Shown here piece by piece: positions 15,610 through 24,916 of a stretch of 64,000 nucleotides of DNA. The translations under genes were made by a program, and so were the position numbers. Source of the DNA: Hallerella porci (lineage in GTDB: Bacteria > Fibrobacterota > Fibrobacteria > Fibrobacterales > Fibrobacteraceae); assembly GCF_003148885.1 (NCBI RefSeq), contig NZ_QGHD01000010.1, positions 5,219 through 69,218 of the forward strand, read 5' to 3'. How positions within the stretch are numbered: the stretch's first letter is position 1; each line of letters begins with the position of its first letter. The notes beneath the pieces are model-generated. The model was not told the DNA's origin, did no database searches, and saw only the letters and a program-made list of their open reading frames with translations.

Positions 15610-16773
15610 TTATTCTTCGTAACCTAAGTATTCGACGACAAAGATAAGGGTTGCGTTGCCTGGAATCGGGCCGCCGCCGCGGACGCCGTAACCGAGAGTC
15701 GGCGGAATCACGAGAACGCGCTTTTCGCCCGGAAGCATGCCTTCGACGCCTAAATCCCAACCGCGAATCACGCTGCCTTTGCCGAGTGGGAAATTGAAAA
15801 TTTGCCCGCGTTCGCGCGAACTGTCAAATTTTTTCCCATCCGAAAGGAAGCCTGTATAATGCACGCGTACATTTTCGCCGGCTTTTGCAGGCTCGCCTTC
15901 GCCTTCGCGGACGATTGCGTATTTTAATCCTTCTGGGCCATCTTGCAAAGTGAGCTTCGAAACATCGGGGAAGAAATCCATCGTTTCGGCTAAAGTTTCG
16001 TCGGTTTCGACATTCAACATTTCGACGCGGAAAATCAAAGTCGAATTGGGCGGAATGGCGCTGTAAGATTTTGCACCGTAACCCATCGATGGGCTGATTT
16101 TAAGCCAACGAATGGTGCCCGGAGTTGCGCCGTCCAGTCCGATTTCCCAACCGTTGATGAGGCGTCCGCCGCCGAGGACAGTGGCGAGAGGTTTTCCGTA
16201 ATCTTTGGAGCTTGAAAATTTACGCCCCGAAGCAATCCAACCGGTGTAATGCGTTTGAATGCGAGTGCCTTGTGCCGCGGGAGTTCCCGAGCCTTCTTTT
16301 TCATCCCAAAATTGGACGCCGTTTTCCAAAGTTTTCCATTTGGCTTTTTTGCTGTCCGAAAAATTATCCGGTTTTAACGGAGGATCTGCAGAAACGAGCT
16401 CCACTTCGAAGTAAAGGTCGGAACGAGCGGGAATCGGACCGATTTCGCGGTCGCCATAAGCGAGTTGGTAGGGAATTGAAAGCTTGCGAATTTCTCCGAC
16501 TTTCATGCCCATGAGTCCGCGTTCCCAACCGGGAATCACTTGTCCTGCGCCGAGAGAAAATTCCAAAGGTTCGCCGCGGTCGTAAGAATTATCGAACATC
16601 GTCATCGCCGAATCGGCTAAATAACTTTTATAATGGACGCGGATAAGTTGCCCGTTCTGAATCGGTTCGCCTTCGCCTTCTTTGACGGTGACCGCTTCGT
16701 AGGGAATCGCCCACAAACAAGCGGGTAAAAGAAGAAAAGCGCCGAAGAGACTGAAAAATCTGTTTTTATGCAT
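15610..16773 (-). CDS. Triple-domain FKBP-type peptidyl-prolyl isomerase, secreted
   Basis: 387 residues. Signal peptide MHKNRFFSLFGAFLLLPACLWA, then three consecutive FKBP domains (about 28-128, 150-250, 285-385), each with the marker series VHYKSYL/THYTGWI/VHYTGFL, F-D/S-S, GWERGLMGM/GWEIGLDGA/GWDLGVEGM, P..LAYG/GYG and a closing LIF-VE strand. FKBPs speed proline cis-trans folding. The export signal places this one in the periplasm or at the surface. Three tandem domains are unusual; whether all are active is unknown. Monocistronic. Confidence 0.92.
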   Translation of the reverse strand: MHKNRFFSLFGAFLLLPACLWAIPYEAVTVKEGEGEPIQNGQLIRVHYKSYLADSAMTMFDNSYDRGEPLEFSLGAGQVIPGWERGLMGMKVGEIRKLSIPYQLAYGDREIGPIPARSDLYFEVELVSADPPLKPDNFSDSKKAKWKTLENGVQFWDEKEGSGTPAAQGTRIQTHYTGWIASGRKFSSSKDYGKPLATVLGGGRLINGWEIGLDGATPGTIRWLKISPSMGYGAKSYSAIPPNSTLIFRVEMLNVETDETLAETMDFFPDVSKLTLQDGPEGLKYAIVREGEGEPAKAGENVRVHYTGFLSDGKKFDSSRERGQIFNFPLGKGSVIRGWDLGVEGMLPGEKRVLVIPPTLGYGVRGGGPIPGNATLIFVVEYLGYEE

Positions 16774-16836
16774 GATATCACCTGCGCAGCAAATTAGAAA
16801 ATACTAGTTTTTTTGGACACAAGCAGGTTGAATAAC

Positions 16837-17409
16837 ATGGATTTGACAATCATTTTCATTCTGATAGCCATTATGCTGCTCTCGCTGGTGCTTGCCGGTT
16901 TGGGGGCTTACGTGGTCATTCACAATTCGGATGAAAAGGAAAAAGAAGCAAGGGCTCCGGTCATCGACGTTTCGGGGCAATATGCGGTTGTCGTTCGCCC
17001 TGCCCGCGAATCCATCGAAAAGGTAAAACCTTCTCTCGAAGAATTGGCGCGTTGGCTTTCTACTACGGGTTCTAGTCCGGAAGAGCAAGCGCACTTAATC
17101 GAAGCGTGGCAAAAAAGTATTGATGATGTGGTAAAGGTCGTCGATGAAGGTGACCGAAATGGGACGGTGACCTATCGGATTGTAATTGGTCCGAAAAGTC
17201 GTCCGTTTTGTAATTTCTTAAGCGACGATAATTATGTGACCCGAGAACAGATTCGAAATCATGCGGAAATTCTTCCGCCGTATGTCTTGGGCTGCGATTG
17301 TCGTTTAGTACCAAAGCTTCCTTGGGAAAATCCGGGCAAAGCGGGCTGGAAAGCTCTTGTTCCGGAAAATGGAGCTTATAGCGTTCCCGACTGGAGACAC
17401 ATTGCGTAG
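16837..17409 (+). CDS. Membrane-anchored protein of unknown function
   Basis: 190 residues from the ATG at 16837. One N-terminal membrane helix (about 2-27) is followed by a soluble domain of mostly alpha/beta character, with Cys at PFCNFL and a C-x-C pair (GCDC) near 165. No known family is recognised. It overlaps the following PorV-like gene by 8 bases, so the two are co-translated and may work together at the envelope. Confidence 0.65.
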   Translation: MDLTIIFILIAIMLLSLVLAGLGAYVVIHNSDEKEKEARAPVIDVSGQYAVVVRPARESIEKVKPSLEELARWLSTTGSSPEEQAHLIEAWQKSIDDVVKVVDEGDRNGTVTYRIVIGPKSRPFCNFLSDDNYVTREQIRNHAEILPPYVLGCDCRLVPKLPWENPGKAGWKALVPENGAYSVPDWRHIA

Positions 17410-19588
17410 AATTTTTCGACTTTCTTTTCTTTTAGCAGCGTTCTGCTCGGCGGCTGCGTTTGCGGCAAACTCGGCGATTATCACTTTGGAAATGCCGGTG
17501 GGCACGCGTCAGCTCGGTATGGGCGAAACAGGCGTTGCGATTGCGGATGACGCTTCGGCGCTCTATTACAACCCAGCAGGATTGGCTTTTGGACCTCTTG
17601 CCAATGAATGGGAAGTTTCTCTTCCGCAAAAGTCCGAAAATGCGCCCGCATTTACAAAACTCGCAGCCAAAAATCGTTCTGGATTCTTTGAAAAGAGCGA
17701 AATTTGGGCGGGAACCAATAGCGGCATTCAACATTACGACGGTGAACATTGGTCCGATTATCATGTGGTGACTTTGGAAGGGCAAGAAAAAATCCGCGAT
17801 GTCGTCCGCGTTTTTGCAGGAACCGAATCGGGCTTGGATGAATATACTCGCCGCGTGAAAAAATTTAACGATGTTCAAAATGATGTGGATGAATCCTATG
17901 TGCGCGATGTGAAAATTCCGTGGAATTTGGTCGTGGGCGATACGGTCACCGCACTTCTCTACGATGTTCGCACCGAAAAATTGTGGGTCGGTACACCGAA
18001 GGGACTTTTCCGATTCGATGGAAAAACGTGGAAAAATTACGAAAGTGAACTCGGCACGCCTCGGGTGACGGCGCTCGCGAGTCAAGGCGCAACTCTTTGG
18101 ATTGGTACGGATAACGGCCTTTTCTCTTACCGCAATGGTGAGGTAGAACAAAAAGGAAAAGTGCTTCCGAGTCAAAAAATTAACGCTGTCGCTTGGTCCG
18201 AATTTAAGGGCGAACTTTATGTCGCAGCCGATGGTGCGGGCATTGCGCGTTTAATTCCGAAGAAAGGTTCTTCGACAAAAGACCGTTGGAGTCTTTTCAA
18301 CGAAGAAGATGGCTTGATGGATTTGCATGCGACGGCTCTTATCGTTGATTCTTCGGGTCATGTTTGGTCAGCGCATAACGGAGGGCTTTCGCATTTTAAT
18401 TTGCGCAAATGGGAACAAGTAAAATTCGAAAGCAATGTGGTGCACGATTTAGCGGTTTCGAAAGACGGCGCCATTTGGATTGCAACCGATAAAGGTGTCT
18501 GGCGCCATTTGCCGGATTATGCGACTTCGTCGGGGCGCAAAGCAGAACTCGAACGCAAACCGGAAGAACGCGGCAATTTACAATCGGACGATGAATGGGA
18601 ACATTTCCATTCGGGCAATGGACTTTCTTCGAATCGCGTCTGGGCGGTGCTTCCGCAGGCGAATGACGTTTGGTTTAGCACGAGTGCGGGAATTGAACGT
18701 TACAAAGACGCCGATTTCCAACTCACATTCTTCTACGAAAAACTGCTTCCCGTTTTAAATATTCCCGATTTGTATCACTTGTTTGCAGGCCTTACGATTC
18801 CGCTTGCCGAATGGGGAACTCTCGGCGTTTCTGTAAACTTTGTTTCGTTCGGAGAAACCGTCGTATCAACGGATGACGAAAGTTCAACGAATTCGAATAG
18901 TTCCGAAGTTGTAGCGGCGATTAGCTACGGTACAAAACTCACGCAGAGAACTTCCATTGGTTTGACCGTTAAATTCTTCTATTCCGATTTGAGTTCGGGC
19001 GCTTCTACTGGTGGCGAAGATGCGACGACTTTCAGCTATGCGTTTGATGTGGGTCTTTTAAAACGCGACTTCTTGATTAAAGATTTGAGCGCAGCATTAG
19101 TGCTTGCAAATATCGGTCCGAGCGTTTATTATACCGATAAATCGGATCAAGACCCGATTCCTTTGACATGGCGCCTCGGCCTTTCTTACGAAATTTTGAA
19201 CACTCTCGATCATCGTTTATTGATTGCGGGCGATTACAATCGTACGGTGGTTTATGACGATGACAAAGGCGATCCGGAACCGTTCTACACAGCGATGTGG
19301 AAAAGTTTAATTCATCCAGAACTCGGCGGAAGTGGCGCAGAAAAATTCAAAAATTCTCTTCTCCAAGGCATTTTCAATGTCGGCGCAGAATACACTTACG
19401 CAAATACCGTCGCTGTTCGTATCGGTTATCTTTACGATAAAACCGGAAAACGCAACGAAGTCGATTTGGGCTTGGGCGTGATGCTTTCGGATGTGTTGGA
19501 ATTTGACATTGCGACGATTAAAGATGTCGGCGATAACGACGGCGTTCGCGATGGGCAAATGCGCTTCGGAATGATTTTCAAATTCTAA
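17402..19588 (+). CDS. PorV-like outer-membrane protein with inserted beta-propeller
   Basis: About 728 residues from a TTG at 17402 with GGAG six bases upstream; the only earlier starts lack a signal peptide. Signal peptide ends AAAFA. The mature start PVGTRQLGMGETGVAIADDASALYYNPAGLAF is typical of the PorV/PorQ (UPF0164) outer-membrane family. From about 90 to 420 the barrel is interrupted by Reg_prop-type propeller blades: GTNSGIQHYDGEHW, LWVGTPKGLFRFDGKTW, LWIGTDNGLFSYRNG, VWSAHNGGLSHFNL, IWIATDKGVWRHL, VWFSTSAGIERYKD. Barrel strands follow to a C-terminal Phe (MIFKF). PorV shuttles cargo in type IX secretion. Confidence 0.75.
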   Translation: MRRIFRLSFLLAAFCSAAAFAANSAIITLEMPVGTRQLGMGETGVAIADDASALYYNPAGLAFGPLANEWEVSLPQKSENAPAFTKLAAKNRSGFFEKSEIWAGTNSGIQHYDGEHWSDYHVVTLEGQEKIRDVVRVFAGTESGLDEYTRRVKKFNDVQNDVDESYVRDVKIPWNLVVGDTVTALLYDVRTEKLWVGTPKGLFRFDGKTWKNYESELGTPRVTALASQGATLWIGTDNGLFSYRNGEVEQKGKVLPSQKINAVAWSEFKGELYVAADGAGIARLIPKKGSSTKDRWSLFNEEDGLMDLHATALIVDSSGHVWSAHNGGLSHFNLRKWEQVKFESNVVHDLAVSKDGAIWIATDKGVWRHLPDYATSSGRKAELERKPEERGNLQSDDEWEHFHSGNGLSSNRVWAVLPQANDVWFSTSAGIERYKDADFQLTFFYEKLLPVLNIPDLYHLFAGLTIPLAEWGTLGVSVNFVSFGETVVSTDDESSTNSNSSEVVAAISYGTKLTQRTSIGLTVKFFYSDLSSGASTGGEDATTFSYAFDVGLLKRDFLIKDLSAALVLANIGPSVYYTDKSDQDPIPLTWRLGLSYEILNTLDHRLLIAGDYNRTVVYDDDKGDPEPFYTAMWKSLIHPELGGSGAEKFKNSLLQGIFNVGAEYTYANTVAVRIGYLYDKTGKRNEVDLGLGVMLSDVLEFDIATIKDVGDNDGVRDGQMRFGMIFKF

Positions 19589-20238
19589 TGAATCCGGTTG
19601 ATTATCAACGCAAATTAGACGGAATTCTCCGCGATTTAGAAAAAAGGGGCGAAGTGCCTTCGCTCCTTTTGCATTGTTGCTGTGCGCCTTGCTCCACTTA
19701 TGTGTTGGAATATTTGTCCAATTATTTTCGCATCACGACGTTTTATTATAATCCGAATATTTTCCCCGAAGAAGAATACCAGCATCGCGTCGCCGAATTA
19801 AAGCGATTTTCTGCGGAATTTCCGACGAAGTATCCGGTGCAATTTCTCGAAGGCAATTATGAGCCCGCAAAATATTATGCAGCGGTAAAAGGGTTAGAGC
19901 ACGATCCCGAAGGCGGTGCGCGCTGCTTAAAATGTTTCGAATTGCGTTTGGGGGAATCCGCAAAAGTGGCGAAGGAACTTGGGATGGATTACTTTACCAC
20001 GACGCTTACGATTAGCCCGATGAAAGATGCTGCGGTATTAAATGAAATCGGGGAAAAAATGGCGGAAAAATTTGGCGTAAGACATTTGCCGTCAAATTTT
20101 AAAAAGCGCAATGGTTTTTTGCGCTCTACGGAAATCTGTAAAATTTATGGACTTTACCGCCAAGATTTCTGCGGCTGCGTTTATTCCAAAATGGAAAGAG
20201 AACGTGCGCAGAAAGCGGCGGAAACTCAGAACGTTTAA
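19588..20238 (+). CDS. queH: Epoxyqueuosine reductase QueH
   Basis: 216 residues. QueH reduces epoxyqueuosine to queuosine in tRNA wobble positions and is the unrelated alternative to QueG. Diagnostic Cys cluster LLHCCCAPCSTYVLEYL (about 28-44), then YYNPNIFPEEEY, ARCLKCFELRLGESA, and a late FCGCVYS, all together binding an iron-sulfur cluster and a nearby metal. The start ATG shares a base with the upstream stop (TAATG). It converges with dapF, sharing four terminal bases. Confidence 0.92.
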   Translation: MNPVDYQRKLDGILRDLEKRGEVPSLLLHCCCAPCSTYVLEYLSNYFRITTFYYNPNIFPEEEYQHRVAELKRFSAEFPTKYPVQFLEGNYEPAKYYAAVKGLEHDPEGGARCLKCFELRLGESAKVAKELGMDYFTTTLTISPMKDAAVLNEIGEKMAEKFGVRHLPSNFKKRNGFLRSTEICKIYGLYRQDFCGCVYSKMERERAQKAAETQNV

Positions 20239-21056
20239 ATTTCAATCGTTCCTTCGAAAACAAATTCAGCGGGGCCAGTCATCATCACATGCGAATTGTC
20301 TTTGCGCCATTCGATGTGTAACGTGCCACCGAGTAAATCCAAATCGATTTCGCGGTCTGTTTTTTCGTTCAGAACGCAAGCGACAAGACTTGCGCAAGAA
20401 CCGGTTCCGCAAGCGAGAGTTTCGCCGGTGCCGCGTTCCCAAACGCGCATCTTCGCATGATTTTTGCTCAGCACTTCCACAAATTCAATGTTGGCTTTGC
20501 GCGGGAAAATTTTATCGATTTCGTAATCGGGACCTTTTGTGTGCACAGGTGCCGTTTGAACGCTATCGACGAAGGTAACTGCGTGCGGATTTCCCATCGA
20601 AACGCAAGTAAAATCGCGCCCGTCAATTTGAATTTTATTGCTCGCGGCAGCTACGGGAATTTCTGCGGGAGTTAAAATCGGATCGCCCATATCAACGGTT
20701 GCCGATTTGAAATTTTCGCCATCGCGATGAATTACAATGTGCTTAATGCCTGCGCCCGTTTCCAAATCAAATTCGTCTTTGGATTTGTTGAAGAAGCGTT
20801 CCCAAGCAAAGCGGGCGACGCAGCGGCTTGCGTTGCCGCACATTTCGGATTCGCTGCCATCGGGATTGAACATGCGCATCCGCACATCGGCAATGTCCGA
20901 TTTACAAATGAGAACTAAACCGTCCGAGCCAACGCCGAAATGACGGTCGGAAATTTTGCGGGAAACAGAAGCGGGATCGGCGACGATATTTTGCCGATTG
21001 TCCACGTAGATGTAATCGTTTCCTGCGCCTTGCATTTTTGTAAAAGAAAGTTTCAT
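20235..21056 (-). CDS. dapF: Diaminopimelate epimerase
   Basis: 273 residues from MKLSFTKMQGAGNDY (21056); the longer frame starts inside mnmA. DapF converts LL- to meso-diaminopimelate for lysine and peptidoglycan. The two catalytic cysteines sit in MCGNASRCV and ACGTGSCASLV, with substrate loop FNPDGSESEMCGN. One base separates it from the mnmA stop, so the two are co-transcribed. Confidence 0.96.
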   Translation of the reverse strand: MKLSFTKMQGAGNDYIYVDNRQNIVADPASVSRKISDRHFGVGSDGLVLICKSDIADVRMRMFNPDGSESEMCGNASRCVARFAWERFFNKSKDEFDLETGAGIKHIVIHRDGENFKSATVDMGDPILTPAEIPVAAASNKIQIDGRDFTCVSMGNPHAVTFVDSVQTAPVHTKGPDYEIDKIFPRKANIEFVEVLSKNHAKMRVWERGTGETLACGTGSCASLVACVLNEKTDREIDLDLLGGTLHIEWRKDNSHVMMTGPAEFVFEGTIEI

Positions 21057-21057
21057 T

Positions 21058-22125
21058 TTAAATTCCTTCGTCGATGATCGCGGATGCGAGAACAGCATCG
21101 TCTTTGTATAAGGCGACGATTTGCCCAGGCGTTACTGACATTTGCGGCTCATCAAAAGTGACATACAAATTATCGTCTTCGATTTTAAAAGTCGCGGGCG
21201 CTAAATTTTTCCCGTGGCGAATTTTTGCGAGCGCACGACCTTCGTTTTCATTTTCACCTAAAAGCAAACGGTTGACATCGTGCGCTTTTAATGCTTTTGA
21301 AAAAAGTTCGTCTTTTGTGCCGAGCACCACTTGATTTTTGTGTGCGTCAATTTTGACGACGAATAAAGGTTCTTTTAATCCTCCGATTCCAAGACCTTTG
21401 CGCTGCCCGATGGTGTAATAAATAATGCCGTTATGATGCCCGAGAACTTTTCCATTTGTATCGACAATGTCACCGGGTTGAATGTCGCCTTTGTCAAATA
21501 AAACGGAGTAATCTTCGCATTCGATAAAATCTTGGCTTTCGGGCTTTGTCGCTAAATCGTTAAAGCCCACTTCGGACGCTAAAGCTTTGACTTCTTTTTT
21601 GGTGAGATTTCCGAGCGGAAACATCACACGAGAAAGTTGCTCGGGTTTAAGGCGCGATAAAAAGTATGTTTGATCTTTTGTATTATCGAGCGCTTTTTCT
21701 AATCGTTTTCCGTTTTCCGAAACGCGGGCGTAATGCCCTGTTGCAAACATATCAAAGTCTAAAAGTTTGTGTGCGCAATCGATTAAAAATCCGAATTTCA
21801 TTTTCTGATTGCATTTGACGCAAGGATTTGGCGTGCGTCCCGCTTTGTATTCGGAACGAAAATAATCGAGCACATTTTTCTTGTATTGTTCGGCCAAAGG
21901 AATCACTTCATAATCAATTCCTAAACGCTTTGCAATTTCTGCAGTTTCTTTGAGTTCGCGCGCTTCGCCCGGCCCAAAGCATCCGCTTTGCCCGTGGTCT
22001 TTGATGGGAATAGTTCCGTCCCAAAGTGACATGGTAACGCCCACGACTTCGTGGCCTTGCTTTTTTAAAAGGTAAGCGGTCATTGTCGAATCGACACCGC
22101 CCGAAAGTCCAACAGCAATTTTCAT
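21058..22125 (-). CDS. mnmA: tRNA-uridine 2-sulfurtransferase (MnmA-like)
   Basis: 355 residues from MKIAVGLSGGVDST (22125). It adds sulfur to U34 of tRNA-Lys, -Glu and -Gln. PP-loop GLSGGVDST, first catalytic Cys in TPNPCVKCNQKMKFG, ATGHYAR, DQTYFLSRL, then TIGQRKGLGIGG. Two features differ from the common MnmA: an N-terminal GCFGPGEARELKETAEIA segment, and the second active-site region PESQDFIECEDY, where the Cys is shifted by two positions relative to the usual SxDICFI pattern. It reads as a divergent MnmA subgroup. Confidence 0.88.
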   Translation of the reverse strand: MKIAVGLSGGVDSTMTAYLLKKQGHEVVGVTMSLWDGTIPIKDHGQSGCFGPGEARELKETAEIAKRLGIDYEVIPLAEQYKKNVLDYFRSEYKAGRTPNPCVKCNQKMKFGFLIDCAHKLLDFDMFATGHYARVSENGKRLEKALDNTKDQTYFLSRLKPEQLSRVMFPLGNLTKKEVKALASEVGFNDLATKPESQDFIECEDYSVLFDKGDIQPGDIVDTNGKVLGHHNGIIYYTIGQRKGLGIGGLKEPLFVVKIDAHKNQVVLGTKDELFSKALKAHDVNRLLLGENENEGRALAKIRHGKNLAPATFKIEDDNLYVTFDEPQMSVTPGQIVALYKDDAVLASAIIDEGI

Positions 22126-22214
22126 AGTGGAAAATATAGAAAAGCAACACTTTAATTTCACTTCGAATTCTTCATTTTGAATTCCGAATTTTATAAAGTT
22201 TCTACTTTTATTTT

Positions 22215-22478
22215 ATGGATATTTCAAATTGGCGAACTCGGATTGATGAACTCGAAAATATGATTATCGAGCTTTTGAATAAGCGCGCCGCTTATGCGGT
22301 GGAAATCGGAAAAATTAAAAAGCAAGAAGGGCTTCCGGTTTTTGATGCTTCGCGGGAACAAGAAATTTTGAATCGCGTCGCCGAAAAAACGCGGGCGCAA
22401 AATGGTCCGCTTTCTCCGGAATCGATGCAACGAATTTTCCAAACGATTATGACAGAAACTCGTCAGGTGGAAAAATAA
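22215..22478 (+). CDS. AroQ-type chorismate mutase
   Basis: 87 residues, the length of a free-standing AroQ domain. It converts chorismate to prephenate. Catalytic pattern RTRIDELENMIIELLNKR, then KIKKQEGLPVFDASREQEIL, with the expected Arg, Arg, Lys, Asp and Arg-Glu positions. It is immediately followed by tyrA with no gap, giving a chorismate-to-tyrosine unit. Confidence 0.93.
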   Translation: MDISNWRTRIDELENMIIELLNKRAAYAVEIGKIKKQEGLPVFDASREQEILNRVAEKTRAQNGPLSPESMQRIFQTIMTETRQVEK

Positions 22479-23585
22479 ATGTTTTCATTTCATCGCATTA
22501 CATTTGTGGGATTTGGACTTTTAGCAAGTTCGCTAGCTGCGGCTTTAAAGCAAGCAAAATCCGATGTTATTATTCGAGCGGTGAGTTCGCCGAAGACTCT
22601 TCTTCGGGCGAAAGAAATGCAAATCGCCGACGAAACTTTTGGCTACGATGAAGTGGAAAAATGGGTCGAAGGCTCGGATTTGATTTTGCTTTGTACGCCG
22701 ATTTCGGTCATCCTTTCGACTCTTGAAAAACTTTCGCAGTGCACGCCGACACATCCGATTCTCGTCTCGGATATCGGGAGCACGAAAGCGGAAATTTGCA
22801 AAGCGGGAGCGAAGCTTCAAAAGCCATTTCGATTTGTGGGCAGTCACCCGATGGCGGGCTCCGAAAAGCATTCTCTAGAATTTAACGATCCGTCGATTTT
22901 TGAAAACGCATATTGGTTTGTGTGTCCGCCCGCGGGCATGAAAAAATCCGAGTATGCAGCGCTTTCGGAAATTATCGAATTTGTCGGGGCAACGCAAATC
23001 GTCTTCCCGCCAGAACATCACGATCAGACGGTGGCTTGGGTAAGTCACATGCCGCAGATGGCGAGTACGAGTTTAGCGGCGAATATTCCGCATCGACTTC
23101 TCGATCAAGGTTATCAGCATTTTGCCGGTCGCGCTTTCCGCGATATGACGCGCATTGCGGCTTCAAGTTGGGCAATGTGGAAAGATATTGCGGACACAAA
23201 TCGCGCAGAAATTTTGCGGGCAATGGATGAATATATCGCAGGCTTAAAAGCGACTCGCGATGCGATTGAAAAAATTCCGCATGACGAAGAATTACATCAA
23301 ATTTTCCTCGCGGGAAATGATGGCCGCGCATCTCTTTTTGCTCCGGGAAAAAATGCGAGCAATAGCTTTTTCCAGTTGACGGTGCAGCTTAAAGATGAAC
23401 CGGGAACGATTCTTGCGATTTTAAAACCTCTCGCGGCAGCGAAATTAAATATCCGCGATATTGAACTGATGAAAGTGCGCGAAAATATTGCGGGCACTCT
23501 TCTCTTGGCTTTTAAAACTGAAGAACAAGCGCATCAAGCGCGCGACATTTTGCGTGCAGAAAATTTTGAGGTCATGGAACGCTGA
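22479..23585 (+). CDS. tyrA: Prephenate dehydrogenase with C-terminal ACT domain
   Basis: 368 residues. The NAD(P)-binding loop FVGFGLLASSLAAAL (9-23), LCTPISVI, DIGSTKAEI, SHPMAGSEKHS and WVSHMPQM are family landmarks; an ACT domain (about 300-368, TVQLKDEPGTILAILKPLA) likely gives tyrosine feedback. It starts right after the chorismate mutase stop and overlaps the next ATG (TGATGG). Confidence 0.94.
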   Translation: MFSFHRITFVGFGLLASSLAAALKQAKSDVIIRAVSSPKTLLRAKEMQIADETFGYDEVEKWVEGSDLILLCTPISVILSTLEKLSQCTPTHPILVSDIGSTKAEICKAGAKLQKPFRFVGSHPMAGSEKHSLEFNDPSIFENAYWFVCPPAGMKKSEYAALSEIIEFVGATQIVFPPEHHDQTVAWVSHMPQMASTSLAANIPHRLLDQGYQHFAGRAFRDMTRIAASSWAMWKDIADTNRAEILRAMDEYIAGLKATRDAIEKIPHDEELHQIFLAGNDGRASLFAPGKNASNSFFQLTVQLKDEPGTILAILKPLAAAKLNIRDIELMKVRENIAGTLLLAFKTEEQAHQARDILRAENFEVMER

Positions 23586-24916
23586 TGGATTTTGTTGTTA
23601 ATCCCGATCGTGAACTTTCGGAATGCGTCCTCGTGATGGGACTTCTCGTCAACGGGCGCACGACTCTCGACGATTTTATTTTTACAGAACGCAGCCGCTC
23701 TTTTGCAGAAATCTTAAAAGAATTCGGCTTAACGTGGGAAGAAAAAGGCGCAAGCACTTTATTAAATGGAATTGGATTTTCGTATAAAATTCCGACTCTT
23801 TTAAAAATTCCTGACAGCGAAAATGCGATGGCGCTTTTACTTTCCCTCGCTTCCAAAGACGATGAAACTCTTTTCACAGCGACGGGAAACGCAGAAGTTT
23901 TAGAAAAGGCAAAGCATTTTTTGTCGCAGATTTTTGGCGCGGTTATCGAAAGCGAAAATGAAACGGAAGCGGGAAAAACTTTCACATTTCATTTTGCCAA
24001 AGTGTTACCGATTCTCAAAGAAACGCGCGAAGGTTATTTGCCGTATTTGGCGAAGAATGCGGTATTGTTAAACGCACTTGTCTGCGGAAAAAATTTGGAA
24101 TGCGAAGAACGCAGCCCAGTCCGCTCGGGCTTTGTCGATATGCTTTCGTATTTCGGCGTGAACATTCAAGTGCAAACTTCGGGCATGCAAGAAATGAGCG
24201 AACTCGAACGGCGTTTAGCAAAAGCCCGCGGCATTAAAACCGAACGTCGTACGAAGACGATTATTCAAGAAACAAAAATTCTCACAAGTCGCGATTATTT
24301 TGTTCCAGGCGATCCGACGGAAGCGTGTGCGCTTGTCACCCTTTCCATTCTTTCTCCGGTTTTTAAAGGGAAAAAAATCGTCGTCAAAAATGTGCTGATT
24401 TCAACAGATCGAGCAGGAGCATTTTCGGCGTTAAAACGCATGGGCGCAAAAATCGATTTCGGTTCTCGGCACGAACGTTACGGCGGCGCTTATGCCGATG
24501 TCATTTCGGTTTACGACAAACGACTTTCGGCGCGTCGATTGGCCGAAGATATTCTTTGCACTTGCATCGAAGAATATCCGTTCATCGCTCTCGCAGCGAG
24601 CACAGCCGACGGCGAAAGCATTCTCCGCATTCCCGATAGCCTCGCCAAAGAATTGCGTCCGCGCTGTGAAATTCTCGCGCAAAATTTAAAGCAAACGGGA
24701 GCATCGATTGGCGTTTATGAAGAAGGCTTAGTTGTCCGCGGCAGAGAAGAACTCGACGCAGGAAATTTCGACGCCGAAAATGATGCGGTATTCGGTCTAA
24801 TGTTTCATGTCGTAAAACTTTTTTCGCAAGGTGAAACGACGATTGAAAACGAAGGTCAAATCGATTTGATTTTTCCTGGAATCATTGACAAATTAACTGA
24901 GATGGCAAAGTCATGA
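23585..24916 (+). CDS. Divergent EPSP-synthase-like protein
   Basis: 443 residues with the EPSP-synthase (AroA) double-barrel pattern: N-terminal NPDRELSECVLVMGLLVNGRTTL, GDPTEACALVTLSIL (compare the usual PGDISSAAF), IEEYPFIALAAS (usual IDEFPVLAVAA) and LAKELRPRCEILAQNLKQTGA (usual KESDR block). Many catalytic and substrate residues appear lost: the Lys-Ser pair near the start, the NAGT motif, the SSQ motif, the catalytic Asp (Glu here) and the KESDR Lys. Its place after tyrA and before nadK fits shikimate metabolism. Either an extreme AroA or a repurposed paralog. Confidence 0.7.
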   Translation: MDFVVNPDRELSECVLVMGLLVNGRTTLDDFIFTERSRSFAEILKEFGLTWEEKGASTLLNGIGFSYKIPTLLKIPDSENAMALLLSLASKDDETLFTATGNAEVLEKAKHFLSQIFGAVIESENETEAGKTFTFHFAKVLPILKETREGYLPYLAKNAVLLNALVCGKNLECEERSPVRSGFVDMLSYFGVNIQVQTSGMQEMSELERRLAKARGIKTERRTKTIIQETKILTSRDYFVPGDPTEACALVTLSILSPVFKGKKIVVKNVLISTDRAGAFSALKRMGAKIDFGSRHERYGGAYADVISVYDKRLSARRLAEDILCTCIEEYPFIALAASTADGESILRIPDSLAKELRPRCEILAQNLKQTGASIGVYEEGLVVRGREELDAGNFDAENDAVFGLMFHVVKLFSQGETTIENEGQIDLIFPGIIDKLTEMAKS

